A stretch of 64,000 nucleotides of DNA from Vespula vulgaris (taxonomy: Eukaryota > Arthropoda > Insecta > Hymenoptera > Vespidae), in contig NC_066590.1 of NCBI RefSeq assembly GCF_905475345.1, forward strand, positions 7,811,001 to 7,875,000, read 5' to 3'. The notes beneath the pieces are model-generated. The model did not search any database. It was not told the DNA's origin and was given only the letters and a program-made list of their open reading frames with translations. Positions 14,869 to 27,722 of this stretch are shown here, piece after piece. Every line of letters begins with the position of its first letter. The first letter of the stretch is position 1. Position numbers and translations under genes: made by a program.

Positions 14869-15576
14869 GATGATATTTTTCAACAGTTTTCCTCGAATAT
14901 TTCAAAATATCATGAATTGTATGTTTTATGTATTCCACGTCGATGGATTCGTAAATCCGTAACTCGAGACGAGTGGCTTTCACTGGATGGAACTCTCCCT
15001 GCAGAGAAGGTCGAAAATATTCAGAGCAGAACGTTGAGATAACTCGAGCTTCCGTTGTGACAGAACGTATACCCGAAGGATGCTCACTATTTTTTTCTCT
15101 TTATTTTATTTTATTTTTTTTTTTTGTTATCTCCGATATTCGATATCACCGGCTTAAATTCGTTTACTCTGTATACATATATATACATATACATATATAT
15201 ATATATATGTATATAATGTGTGTGTATGTATACATATATCAATCGATAAATTCGATCATCTACGTGTACGTTATTAATCATAAAATTTGTGTTACGATTG
15301 ACTTGATTTCATCTACAGGTTTTCACTGAAATATTTTCATTTATTTGGAAACTAACTCGGATAAGAAAAAGGTAAATAAATGAATAAAAAAACGAGAGGA
15401 TTGTAAAATCTCAAACCGGCGATGAGAATCTCGCGGATTATAATTTCTCTTTAAGGGAAATCTAATCGTTCGACGTCGACGATGCTACGAATAAACAATT
15501 ATATTCGATTATATTCGACGAAGCTAACGTGAAATGTAATTATCAAGGACTAGTGAGTCATATCATGGTTTTATAT

Positions 15577-15607
<31 letters not shown>

Positions 15608-17862
15608 CATATATATGTATATATGTACACACACAATCAATGGAACCGTTGGTATCCTATGATTTATTTTTCTTTCCTCTCGCATCGGTTGTTCGGATTT
15701 TAATTAAACTCCGATGTCCGATACGTTCTTCCTCATTTCTTTTTATTTATTTTTTTTTCTTTTTTTTTCCAACGCGAACTAATAATAAACGTCCGATAAA
15801 CGCGAAGAGTTTTATTATTTTTTCCCCAATACGTTCGAGAGAATCTTTCTTTTTATAAACTAAACGTTTTAATCATACCATATTTGTAATTTTTTGATTT
15901 GAAATTCAAACGAGTTGGAATGGATGATACATGATGGATAGGTACGTTAAAATTGATCGAATTTTATATGAAATAACAAAAGGATATATATATATATATA
16001 GCGAATTAAAAAATAATTGGTGATCGAAGTGTCTTGTGTACCATTATCGAGAGTAACATTCCCACGTAATGACGTTCTCACAGTTTCTCTGTCTCTTCCA
16101 TCTCGTACAGTCGCAAAAGATATCTCATGACTTCCCGAGCTGAGCACAATGAGGGTCGTTGTTCGAATCGTATAACTCGTCGGTGCTAGGAGTGTAACAG
16201 TTCGCGCTTGTCGCTTTATGTATGAGCGAAGAACGAAATACTTTGTCGTAACGCCTACCAAGAGACTGCCGCTCGTTCTTTGCACGGAGGACAGAGAATC
16301 CTTCGTTTGGTATCCTACTAAACTAGCTTCGGTGTTCTTTATCGATGTCGATTAATGTCCGAACGATTAATCCTCGCTCGCTACGAGTAACGAAAGGAAT
16401 TTCCAAATTTTTTCTTTGCTTTTCTTTTTTATCTTTCTTTTCCTTTTTCTTCTTTCTCCTCCGAGTTGAAATATTTCTCTCCGTATGGATTTATTAAAAT
16501 TTTATATCCACACAATTTTATATCCCCGAAAGATGAATGTCTCCGTCTTTATATATTCTCTATTATTTATATAATTACGAATTTATTTGTAAAAGAATTA
16601 ATATCATCCTTATATCCTTCGTTAAAATTAATTAACTACAGATTTATAGAATATTTGATGTTACTTTGACATTTATCTAAAATTTTATAAAACTTCGAAA
16701 CGACCATAATTTCTACATTAGAAACAATAACGATCTGTTAAGTAAAAGCATTTAAAATGATCGCAAGATTCTTCAAGGCATTCTTAGATCAAGAAAGTAT
16801 CAAGTTCTCGCTTCTACTTAGTCGTTAATAAAATCTTTAGTTATCCTTGCGACTTTCCCTTCGTTCTTACCAATATATAATATCTATGTGTCGATGTCCT
16901 TTCTACCGCGTCATAAAATTTAATAACTAATTAACAGATTGACGACGTGTCAAGCCTTTGGCAGAAGTTATCGCGGAAACTATTAACGCATCGTTTCTTG
17001 CTTCGTAAATGTTTGACACGCTTCCTATGCTTTCGAAGAATATCGAAGGAAAGGAGGAAACGTTTCTTCAAAGTTGTCTCTTGAAATATCGACTTCTTAC
17101 GAATCGTCAAGAGAGATACTCAACCAGAAATAATAAAGTCTTTTCTTCTTCTTCTTTCTGATTTTCTTCTCTTTTTATACGTTCGATTTTATTAATCGAA
17201 AAAGAAAACAATTCGAATTATACGAGCATCACAAAATTTCTATGACCATTAACAAATTTTTAACGAACCAGAAAGTTATAGCGAAAGAAAATAAATTCGA
17301 ACGAGTCTCTCATTCGATAATTTCGATTAGTTTTCTATTTTTTTTTTCTTTTTTATTAACGAATATTTTGTAATTTCGATGAACGTAGAGGTAGAGAAAA
17401 AAAGTTTTAATAATTGCAACAATATTTGCTTCGAAATAGAGGCAAAAAAAAAAGATAAAAAAAAAGCAAAGTTATCGTAAAATTAATAGTTATTATATAA
17501 CTGTTATATAACTATGACATAATTATATAACTAAATTGCATTTGTAATATCGATTAATATTTTCTCAATTAATTAACACCTACAATAAAACACACCCGAC
17601 TATCTTCCATCTTTTCGATAAGAAATGATTCCTAAAATCAAACATATCTAATTTCCGAAGAACAAAATTATCCCAAGATTTGTAACAATTTAACGAATTT
17701 AATCCGATCAACCAACCAACATTTCTCATGAAACCGATAAGAAACAGGTAAGAATTCGAATCACCACAAAATACATTTAACATTCGATGTGCAATAAAAC
17801 GCAATGCACTCGAGCATGGTTTGTACATCTCCATAAAATCATTGTTATGCTTGCGATAAATT

Positions 17863-17904
<42 letters not shown>

Positions 17905-18057
17905 AAAGTGTTTAACGAGCGAGGAGTCCAGTGTCTAGGGAATTCCTGTTTACGTTGTGTGTCAGGACAACGACGAAGGAAGGAAGAAACGAACGAAAAA
18001 GAAAAAGAAGAAAAAAAGAAAAATAAAAAACAGAAAAGGAACGAAAAAAAGAACCAA

Positions 18058-18095
<38 letters not shown>

Positions 18096-18103
18096 TAAGG
18101 ACG
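18058..18103. repeat. (GACGAG)n hexamer repeat
   Basis: Seven or so GACGAG units, the last with a TAAG variant. It gives an acidic Asp-Glu frame on the plus strand without gene support. It borders a GC-rich block at 18110-18300. Confidence 0.93.
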
Positions 18104-18781
18104 AATAGAGGGGAGGGTCGCACGCGCGATCGCTCGTCCTCGGTCGGGTTATTGCGCCATTAGTGCCTGTCCACGGGTTTTATGGGGTTGCTTCACTGTA
18201 ACACGTACGCACATGTTCGCGTAAAGGCGGTACGCTGCTAACTATACACAAGCTTAAGACGCAAAGTCCCTAAGTAATCTCATTGATTACGCGCGCGGGT
18301 GTATCAGAGAAACGGAAAGGTTGATGGGGAGGGAAGTGGGATGGTGATACCATGGAGAAGAGAGAATGAGACAGAAAATGCGCGTTGAACAGCACGCTCA
18401 ACAGTTTTCTCCAGTGAAACTTGTAGCGTACTCGTTATGTTATTTTCATCTTAGGAAAGTTAGTCGGCTTACTTAAGCCTAAACGTGAGAATTAATTCGT
18501 AGCCGAAGGAGTATATTTAAATTCTAAGAACATTCTACGTGTGTGAAATAAAGATCAGGATCTATGAAATTATCATATCGTATTAAGCGCGTGTACATAG
18601 CTTGCTACAAACGTACTTTTATGGGAAATATTGATTTTAAGATCGTAACTTCAAACGAGATTACCATAGAAAAGGAATATATATATATATATTTTTGAAT
18701 AATATAATATAAAATACACACGCACCTAATATATGTAAAATTACACCGGAATATTACAAAATTCATATTATTCAAATATAT

Positions 18782-18786
<5 letters not shown>

Positions 18787-18837
<51 letters not shown>

Positions 18838-18838
18838 A
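18787..18838. repeat. (TA)n microsatellite, 52 bp
   Basis: A pure TA run inside the long left intron. The Tyr-Ile repeat ORF on the minus strand is an artefact of it. Confidence 0.97.
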
Positions 18839-20138
18839 ACATAAATTTTGTAGTATTAAGATGCAAATATTCCAAACGATCTTTCATAGATATATTAAAA
18901 AATCTGTATCAATTAATTCTTATTATACTATATCGAAATTATGTATACCCACTTTCCTTCTGTTAGAAGGAAGCTTTATCAAGAAGATCGACGACGAAGA
19001 GAAAGACAAGGAAAGACGAATGATAATTCAGAAAAAGGAACAAAGAGAAAGATAAAGAGAGAGAAAAAGAGAGAGAGAGAGACGCGAAGAAGAGGAGGAC
19101 AAACATCGCCGGCGGGATTCAAGAGATGAATAATTGTACGGACGTGTTCGTTATTACGGATAAAGATATCTCTCAGGATAAATACGCCGGTAGTAGCTGA
19201 ATCGATGGGTCCCTATCAGCGCGGTCCAACCTCTTCTACTACTTGTTCCATGATCTGAAAGAAGAAAGAAACGTATACCATACTCGCAACAACCTCCATC
19301 GTGCTCGTTCTCATCTACTACAGGTGTCTTCAAATCCGATAGCTCGATTTTCTCTGTCTCTTTCTCTCTCTCTTTGTCTCTTTCTCTCTCTCTCTCTCTC
19401 TTTCTCTCTCTAGATTCTCTCGTTTAAAGTCGTCCTCGTATAAACGATACCCGATCTCTTTACGATCTACGAGGTGTACTCGAGAGAAGTAACTCGAAGG
19501 AATGTGCCTTTTATTGCGAGCTCTTATGGCTTCTCATGTCGAAGGAAGGTCGAACTGGCTGTAAAAGCGTATCTGGTGCAACTCGTAACTCACGCAAGTC
19601 TCTCACTCCCTTGTTCGACTGGACGAGAACGTACGTAACAAGCGTTTCGATTGTTCGTTCGCGCTGATATATGTGTAACTATGTACCTGTGTACATAGGA
19701 GTATATATATCCGTATATATGCGCGTGTGTGTGTATGTATGTATGTATATAAAAATAATAAAGAAGAAAAGAAGAGCAACGTCTAACGTTGGATTCGGAC
19801 ACCCTCGAGAACGAAGAGTTTTACGATCGTTTTTCACGGTCGCCACGATGTTATTCTCGTAATGATCTTCGAAGGGATCGTATTTATAGCGTTTACGATT
19901 CGCGTATAGTCACTTTGAAAGGAGCGCTAGAACGAGATTAGAAGTATCGAGAGATCGTCGAAGTCGTGTATGGCGACGATTAATCCAACCTCGATTGAGT
20001 TAGATCATTCTTTCGTTTTTACCATACGATGGAAAAATGTTAACTCGATCGTACATGATCTTTATATTGTGTATATGTACATCATACTTGTTTATATTAT
20101 AGTTTATCTTATAATTTACTATAGTTTATTAGTTGTTA

Positions 20139-20170
20139 AATATACATACATACATACATATACACGCATA

Positions 20171-20206
<36 letters not shown>

Positions 20207-20224
20207 TGTACGTATGTATGTATA
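20139..20224. repeat. (TACA)n / (GTAT)n tetranucleotide repeats in inverse orientation
   Basis: TACA units at about 20141-20162 and GTAT units at about 20179-20222 flank a short TA run. The two blocks are complementary. Confidence 0.9.
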
Positions 20225-20902
20225 GGATGAATCACAAGAAACTGGATATATCGTAATATATGAACGAAGATGATAGTTTACCACGAAATAAATGATTTTC
20301 TTTTTTCATAGATCTTACGACTAACTCTATATAATTTCCTTATCTTTCTTATGCTAATCAATTTTCATGTAAAAACTTGTCAATAATAAAATAAATCGTC
20401 AGACTGTTTAATCTTGATTTTTCATTATTTATCAAATTTTTCTATCAATTATCGTTTACTACTACTGCTACTCCTGCTCCTGCTATTACATATTATCGAC
20501 AAAAGATCTTCAAGTTCCTTTACGACGGTCGCGCAGATGTAAATATAATACCATGCATGGTAACGAAAGTGAATGTCGAGCGAAAACGCACCTGCGCTCG
20601 TAATTTTTCGCGATCTTCATCGCGAGACGAGTTCGAAATGCGGTCCACCTTGAAGCGACATAAACCGTAGGTACTCCCCTATGAAAATGTAAATCGTTCG
20701 CCCTCCACAACCCTCTCCTTTCCCTCCCCTCTCTACCTTTCTACCTCCCTCACGCCTTTCCTCTCACCTTGTCCTTAACGACGCGCCCTTGGACACTATT
20801 TTATGGTGATTGGATGAGCCTTAAAACGTAGAACATACTTACGAACGGATTTAGTGTTTCACTCGCGACTACTATACTGGAACGCTCATCCGTAATCGTC
20901 CG

Positions 20903-20928
20903 GTGCTTACCTGGAACATAAAAGAACG
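20903..20928 (-). other. Candidate recursive (ratchet) splice site, zero-length exon
   Basis: On the minus strand the sequence reads TTCTTTTATGTTCCAG|GTAAGCACC, with the junction between 20911 and 20910. A full 3' splice site is fused directly to a full 5' splice site, the defining form of a recursive splice site known from long Drosophila introns. It lies inside the inferred >32-kb intron between the exons at 32.6/40.6 kb and the unseen exons left of the window. The pyrimidine tract is short, so confidence is moderate. Confidence 0.4.
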
Positions 20929-21944
20929 TGGTAAGTACTCGCTTTGCCCTTCGCACAAATATAATAGAAAGGTTGCCATTTTTTTCTGTCTTTCTTTCTT
21001 TTCGTACAGGCGAAAGCGTGAAGTTTCACGTTTAACGCGTAAAAATATTTAACTTACAACACCGTACGATCAGCGATGGTAATTGAATTTATTCACCAAA
21101 GTTCTTATTGTCGACGATCCTCGTATTTCAAGATTTTTTATTTCGCGATCTCATCCTCGGGGACACGCGAGTTTTTAAGGGGGAGAAAAAAGAGAAGAAA
21201 AAGAGGAAAGAAAAGAAAAGAAAAGAAAAGAAAAGAAAAGAAAGGAGACAACTTCGTCTCCATCTGACATTATCTTTAGGTTGCGTTCCGTTACATCGAC
21301 GTTTCGTAAATTTCATATATGCGTTTCCTTATTGCCTCTTGCTCGCGCAGGTGTAATCGACGAAGAGATTTTCTCGCGAGGACGACGAGTATATCCGTCA
21401 AGAGTTAAAGGACGCCTGTGGCCACGAATAAAACGAGAGAACGAGAGAAAGAGAAAGAGAGAAGGACGAACTGGTCGTCCCTTTAACGCTCGACAGGGGA
21501 GCGAATTACGTAATACGATATTTTGATGGAAATTGTTGCTGTTTGACGGAATGAAATTAATGAAAGGAAACTTTTGCTAGCTCGACTAAATCAAATTTTC
21601 TCTCTCTCTCTTTCTCTCTCAGTCTAACTCTTTATGTAGCTATCTATCCCGTAGAGGAAGAAATAAAATAACTCTTCGTAGTTCTTATTAAAGGGTGCCT
21701 TGGCTCTAAGGTTTATTATTATTAAAAAAAAAAATAAAATAAGATAAAATAAAATAATAATAACAATAATGAAAATAGTAATAATGATAATAATCATAAT
21801 AATAATAATGAAAGGAAATATCCACGAATGTGCGGGCTTTTTTCAAATCTATCGCTCTTGGAACCGGTCGCGAGAGGTAGATTAAAGTTATTCACGCGAT
21901 GCGACTCGATCGTATGCAAAAGTACGAAGAGGAGCGAAGAAAGA

Positions 21945-21945
21945 T

Positions 21946-21989
<44 letters not shown>

Positions 21990-22055
21990 TGAGAGTGAGA
22001 GTAAATGTCTCTTTTTCTCTCTTTCTTTCTCTCTATCTCTCTATCTCCCTTTCCC
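21945..22055. repeat. (GA)n tract facing a (CT)n/(TATC)n tract
   Basis: GA repeats at about 21945-21990 are followed by a CT-rich repeat at about 22008-22055. This is a second example of opposed purine and pyrimidine tracts that can pair. It lies in the long left intron. Confidence 0.85.
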
Positions 22056-24856
22056 TTAGCGGAGGCGCCAGGGACCAGCAAGTTTTATTGCGTTCGTTCA
22101 TCACGTGAAATCATGGAACTGTATCCGATGAATTCGCTCGATCGAATCTACATGTAGATGGGATTCACGCTGCTATTTCGCAGAGTGCCAACGCGATAGC
22201 GTGCGAGCGTACTTAACAAACTTATTTTATTCGACATATTACGCGTTAAATATATGGGATATGCGTTTGTCCGTTACGAGCGCGGTTTTAATCCGACTTT
22301 GCGCGCGGTGTAATATCAAAGGAAGAAGGAAAGATAGAAAGAGAAAGAGAAAGAGAGACAGACAGAAAGAAAGTGAGACTAGTATATTCTTCTCTTAAAT
22401 TTTCTATTAATTAAGTAGCTTATAACGTAGAACCGTATACTCAGAACTCGGCTCCTCCTTTGCTTTCTCATTTTCTAAGTTTCTTAAACGTTCGAATAAT
22501 TTGCGAATTATCGTTATATATCGTTTGTTTACTACGTTTCTTATCGTTACTCTATTTACACGATTCAAGAATGATAACTTTCTGCGATAAAATATGAAAG
22601 TTTCTTTTCGTCGTTATGTTTGTTTTCTTTCATTTTCTTGTTGTTTTCTTTTCCTTCTCTTTTTTTATTTTTGTTTCCTACTCCTTTCGTGTCGCACTTT
22701 TCTCCCAACTAATTCACCCAACAGACGGCGTTCTAGTATAGAGCTATACAACTGGTGTATTACCTACGAGCTAAACTCGTATGGCATATAAGCGAGCTCT
22801 TACGATACTGCTTCCACCGTGTACTCTTGTGTTTTCCGTGTTGCATCTTTCCAGGGGCTCCAAAGAAAGTAAAGTCTAAGTACTTATCTATCTCTAGCGA
22901 GTCCCTTGGGAGGAACAATTTAAAAAATGTGAAAAGATTCTTTTAAAGATCCTTCCACGAGGAAACTCATTTTCTCCTTTCGTTCTTAACTTTTTCTTTC
23001 TTTTCTTTTTTTTTTTTTTGTTTTCTTTTATTTTAACCCGTCTTCATTTTTAAGACACTTTCAACAAACTGTTAATAATAGAAAACATACTCTACCCTGA
23101 GGTACCTTAAGTCTTCTAAGATTTTCATGACTTACGATAAAAGTTTCAAGACACAATGAGACGCCTAGACCGAAACTATGTAAGGAGAACGACGAAGTCA
23201 CTTAACTTTAGTTGCGAGGCGAGCTTGTTTCACTGCTAAATAAGCTATTACCAGCGATAGGATCTGTCTACGGAAAGTAGTCCTTTTGTCGGACTTAAGC
23301 GAGCCGAGAAAAGGCAGCCGGATACCGCAGCCATTCAAGGACCCAGACGGTTTCTAACTCGACCGACGGATTTATCAGCTTCTTAGCAATTAACTAATCG
23401 TAATGTAGAAAACGTTTCTAATCTCGTTCTTCGATCTTTTACCTTTTTTCTCTCATACTCATTATTTAAAAATTGTTTAACATTCAAAAACGGATAGTAT
23501 CTGTACAAGTTCCTGTTCGTATAAGACACACATATATATATATCTTTTTTCTTTATAATTTTTTTAATGTCACACATACTCTCTTTCCACGTTAACAATG
23601 GCGTGAAATTCAAAAGTCAAAGTGCGTTAAAGGTGGAAAGAAAGAAGGAGGCGTTGGAGGAGTAATAAGGAAGAGAAGGAGGAGAGAAGAAGAAGAAGAA
23701 GAAGGAGGAGGAGGAGGAGGAGGACGATGAGGAGGAGGAGAAAAAGGAGAAGGACAGAGGAGAATGAGGAGGAGGAGAAGGAGAAGAAAGAGGAGGAAGA
23801 AGAGAAAGGTACGATCGGAACCTGTAGATGGAAGTGCAATCAACGGGGTGTATCCGCTCGCGAAACTCGTGCCCTCATATGCATACTCGTCCCATACCAT
23901 AATAAATCCGACGATTTGCATGAGACCGCGCGTATAATACACAACGTTCTGCCGTAGAAAGTGAGCGTTACGATTTTCAGAGGAATTATAAATCGCTCTT
24001 CTCGGCAGATCGGATATGAATTACGAGGGGTGCCGTTGGAAAAATATCATAGCGCAAAGAGAAACATTGGAATCGTTCGTTCATGGCACAAAATACACCC
24101 TCTGTCTCTTCCTCCCTCTCTTCTTTTCCCCCTCCAATACTCTCTTACCCTACCTTACCCTTCCTCCATCCCTTTCGCCTTATTCTATTTTCGTCTCCCT
24201 TTTAAAACATAGTTTATCTTGGAATATCTTTTTATAGACGAGAGATATGAGCTTCCATCCCGTTCCACTTTCAACGGTCTATACAAGACGACGTTACCAC
24301 CTATATACCTATAATAATCGATCGGTGTTTGTATGATCGACGAAGAGACGCTAAAAATCGTCCCTATAATGATATCTTTGATATCAACGCATGTACTTCT
24401 AATTTATTCACATTAGAACTTAATAAGTTGTTGTAATTCGGTCGAATGTGAGATGTACTACTATCGTCTACTCGTAATTGAAAACTTTGTGACTCTCTAT
24501 ATGGAGTTCATGTTAAATGGATATATACAATGCCAGTATGCTTTTCTCGTTGGATAGAAATGACGATAACGTGAAAGTGAAAGAGAGAGAGAGAAAGACA
24601 GAGATGAATAGAAAGCAAAGGAGATGAGGATTCGTTAGCCTTTATACGAGGCGACGAAAGGCAAAAGTTTCACGCAAAGGCATTCGTTGTCTCTTGCATT
24701 TACGTACCTATATCGCGCGACACAGCTGCATTCCCACGAATGCACTCGAAATATGCCGTTTCTCCCATTGTCTCGGCCTTTATTGGAAGGCCGGGACATT
24801 CTCAGGTGTATAAATGCACACCTTCGTCACCGACAGATGGATATACTTTGCAAGAC

Positions 24857-24889
<33 letters not shown>

Positions 24890-25046
24890 AAAAAAAGAGA
24901 GAGAGAAAAAAGAAATATCCTACCCCTTCGTATTTTTCTAAACTCTCGAAAACGAGCTATTCGTCTCGGAGTCTAATCCACACTCGCGGTCAATTCGAAT
25001 AAGAGAAAACTCTTGGCTGAAGTTTCGCACGCCACTCGAGCTTATG

Positions 25047-25062
25047 GCAAGCACGTGCTTGC
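25047..25062. promoter_or_regulatory. 16-bp perfect palindrome centred on an E-box (CACGTG)
   Basis: GCAAGCACGTGCTTGC is its own reverse complement and is centred on CACGTG, the preferred core of Myc/Max- and Clock-type bHLH factors. It lies in a GC-richer part of the long intron. The match is exact; function is inferred. Confidence 0.25.
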
Positions 25063-25908
25063 GAGTTTTACGTCGTTATGGTGTTTTTCGTCTAGGTCTT
25101 TTAGAGTTCACAAGACCAAAATAAACTCGTCGAATCGACGAGGAAAGATCGAAAAGAGAGAGTGACTGAGAGAGAAAGAGAAAGAGAGAGAGAATGAGAG
25201 AGAGATGATGACGATGATGATGATCCAAGCTTAGAGGAGCAAGGACTAGTTAAGAGGTGACCAGAGGCACGTTTCACGCGTTTTACACGTATCGCAAACA
25301 ACCGAGACGACGACCGTAAGCTCCAGCCGTGCAAGCTCTCGTCGACGGCATCGTCGCGATCGTGCCTCGCCGCCTGGTTTATATTGTGATCTATTATAAG
25401 ACCCACGAGCTTCCACAAATAAATTCACTGTGCGCCGTATGTCGGCCGGCACACGCGTTTATCCCCCTGGTTCGGCCGGTCGTATCTCGCGAAATCGCTT
25501 TTTCAATCTTTTTCGACGTTTCATCGATTTAGAAAACGAGTCCGATATCGTTAAACTTGATTTAGGATAAAGAAATATCGAATTAACTCGCTGCATCCAC
25601 CCTTACTGGTCATACGTCATTTTACGATCTACGATTTTAGACCGATTTCAAATTTATCAATTACAACTGACGTAAAAGTTGGATAGAAAAATTCTATCGT
25701 ATCTTCGTATACTGATAAATGTTTCAAAAAGAAAAAAAAAAAAAGATGAAAAAGTAAAGAAGAAAAAAAAAAGGTATTAGACGGATGGACGTATCGATCG
25801 CTGCAATGTATTTATGCGATGTGACGTTATAATCAACTCCGTTCGGAAAAGGTATCTCGAATGAAACATTGCCGAAAGTCAATGTATACCTTTTTATTTT
25901 TTTCTTTC

Positions 25909-25944
<36 letters not shown>

Positions 25945-26373
25945 CTTTTTTTTCTCCTCGATGTACGAATAGCGAAAACTTTTTAACGACCTGTTAGATA
26001 AGTTATTTATCAAATGTTGAACGATCATCGGTACTTGTCAATTGGCGAGAAACAAATTTTCCTTAGCGTCCTTATTTCTGGCTTTTGCTTTCTACGATGT
26101 ACGCGTCATCATCCTCGTGTATATGCGTATGTACGAATACTTCAAACTATTGCGTGGCTTAAAGGAATCCCGAAAGTATGGGACACAGATGTTAGCCGTT
26201 TCTTCAACGTAAAAAAAAAAAAAAAAAAAAAAAAGAAAAAGGTGGAAAAAGAAAGGACGAGTATGGTGACGCGTCGAACGAAAATCGCTTATGTATCTTC
26301 GTAGTAAAGAGCACACGCGTGCGTGCCAGAAAGAAAGAGAGAAAGAGAAAAAGAGAGAGAGAGAGAGAGATAA

Positions 26374-26408
<35 letters not shown>

Positions 26409-27245
26409 ATTTATTGCATATAAATAATCTCGACGATGGATGAGACGAGAAATTAAATTAACCTTTTCTTCATCTTTCTCCATCTCTCTCTTTCTCGTAG
26501 AACAGCATCCCTATCGTCCAACAGTTTGCAGCAGTATGAATTTCGAAATTAATTCGATAATAGAGGCCGAGTGCATAAGAAAATTAACTGCAACCTTGGG
26601 GTCCGCAAAACGATCTCCTCCAATCGAATACCCCCGAGCACGATGCATTAATCCACAATAAAGTTATCCCTTGCCTTGATATATTACGAACCTATTAATT
26701 CTGGAAATCTTTAAGACATATATAAGTACGGCGCCAGACCATCGGAATGTAAAACATAACCCATAAACTACCTGCCCTCTATCCCATAGACACATAGGAT
26801 ACATTCCACCGGAAACTCGTACCTCGAAATATCTCTGTTATCTTCGGCATCAACAATCAACGATAAAAATCAGTACCAATTGCCGTGTTAAAAGATAACA
26901 TATGAATCTTTATTTTCTCTTTTCCTTAATCTCTAACACTTCGAACGAGATACGACGTTATATAGTACTTTCCGATGCTTTTCCTTAAAAAAAAAAAAAA
27001 AGAAGAAGAAGAAAGAAAAAGAAAAAAAAATCTCTTTTTTCACTTTTCCTTATTTTTCTCGAACGCGAGCGAGCGTAGGATTTATTCGACGGCATCGTAA
27101 AATAATTAAGCATGCGAGACCGAAAGAAAAACGTCTTGCGGCTTTATGGGCCAACAAAGACGAGGGACGAGGCGATAAAAAGATCGGATTTATGGTCGGA
27201 GTGGGATCGATATCCGTCGGAAAAAAATACGAAGATACCCTTTGA

Positions 27246-27249
<4 letters not shown>

Positions 27250-27303
<54 letters not shown>
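27250..27303. repeat. (CT)n microsatellite
   Basis: A pure CT run of about 52 bp. Confidence 0.97.
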
Positions 27304-27304
<1 letters not shown>

Positions 27305-27599
27305 GTTTCTCTCTTTCTCACTTTTTTTCTCCGCGAAAGATTATTTTTCTTCATCGAGTTAGTGCACGCTCCTCATCTCGTTGAAAGTCGAGAGGACGAC
27401 GAGAAAGAATAACGAGGAGAGTCATACAAACGAAAACGACACGCTCGACGCTCTTTCGACGTTGAAAACAGACTGGATATGCTGGGTATCCGTCTTCTTT
27501 GTGTGAGATTTCATGGTATAATCCTTTGATCCTGTCTTGAGAAAGTGGGGTACAGAGGATTTTGCTAAAGAGAGCGAAAAAGAAAACTCGTAAAGAGAT

Positions 27600-27623
27600 A
27601 GAAGAAGAAGAAGAAGAAGAAGA

Positions 27624-27686
<63 letters not shown>

Positions 27687-27722
27687 GTATGTATGTATGT
27701 ATGTATGTATGTATGTATGTAT
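27600..27722. repeat. Compound microsatellite (GAA)n-(GA)n-(GTAT)n
   Basis: GAA at 27600-27628 changes directly into GA up to 27684, then into GTAT from about 27685 to 27722. Three adjacent repeat classes without unique spacers suggest successive slippage at one locus. Confidence 0.95.

Larger units (their letters stand above)
1..20900. other. Long intronic stretch, left part; no supported gene
   Basis: I found no exon with matched splice sites and phase here. It holds microsatellites and small GC-richer islands at about 90-330, 770-890, 4740-4920, 9030-9240, 12020-12140 and 18110-18300. It is inferred to be intron of the minus-strand gene, whose downstream exons must lie left of position 1. 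Confidence 0.5.

Noticed and set aside
16140..16180. GTTCGAATC resembling a tRNA B-box
   Set aside because: No matching A-box or cloverleaf could be found around it.
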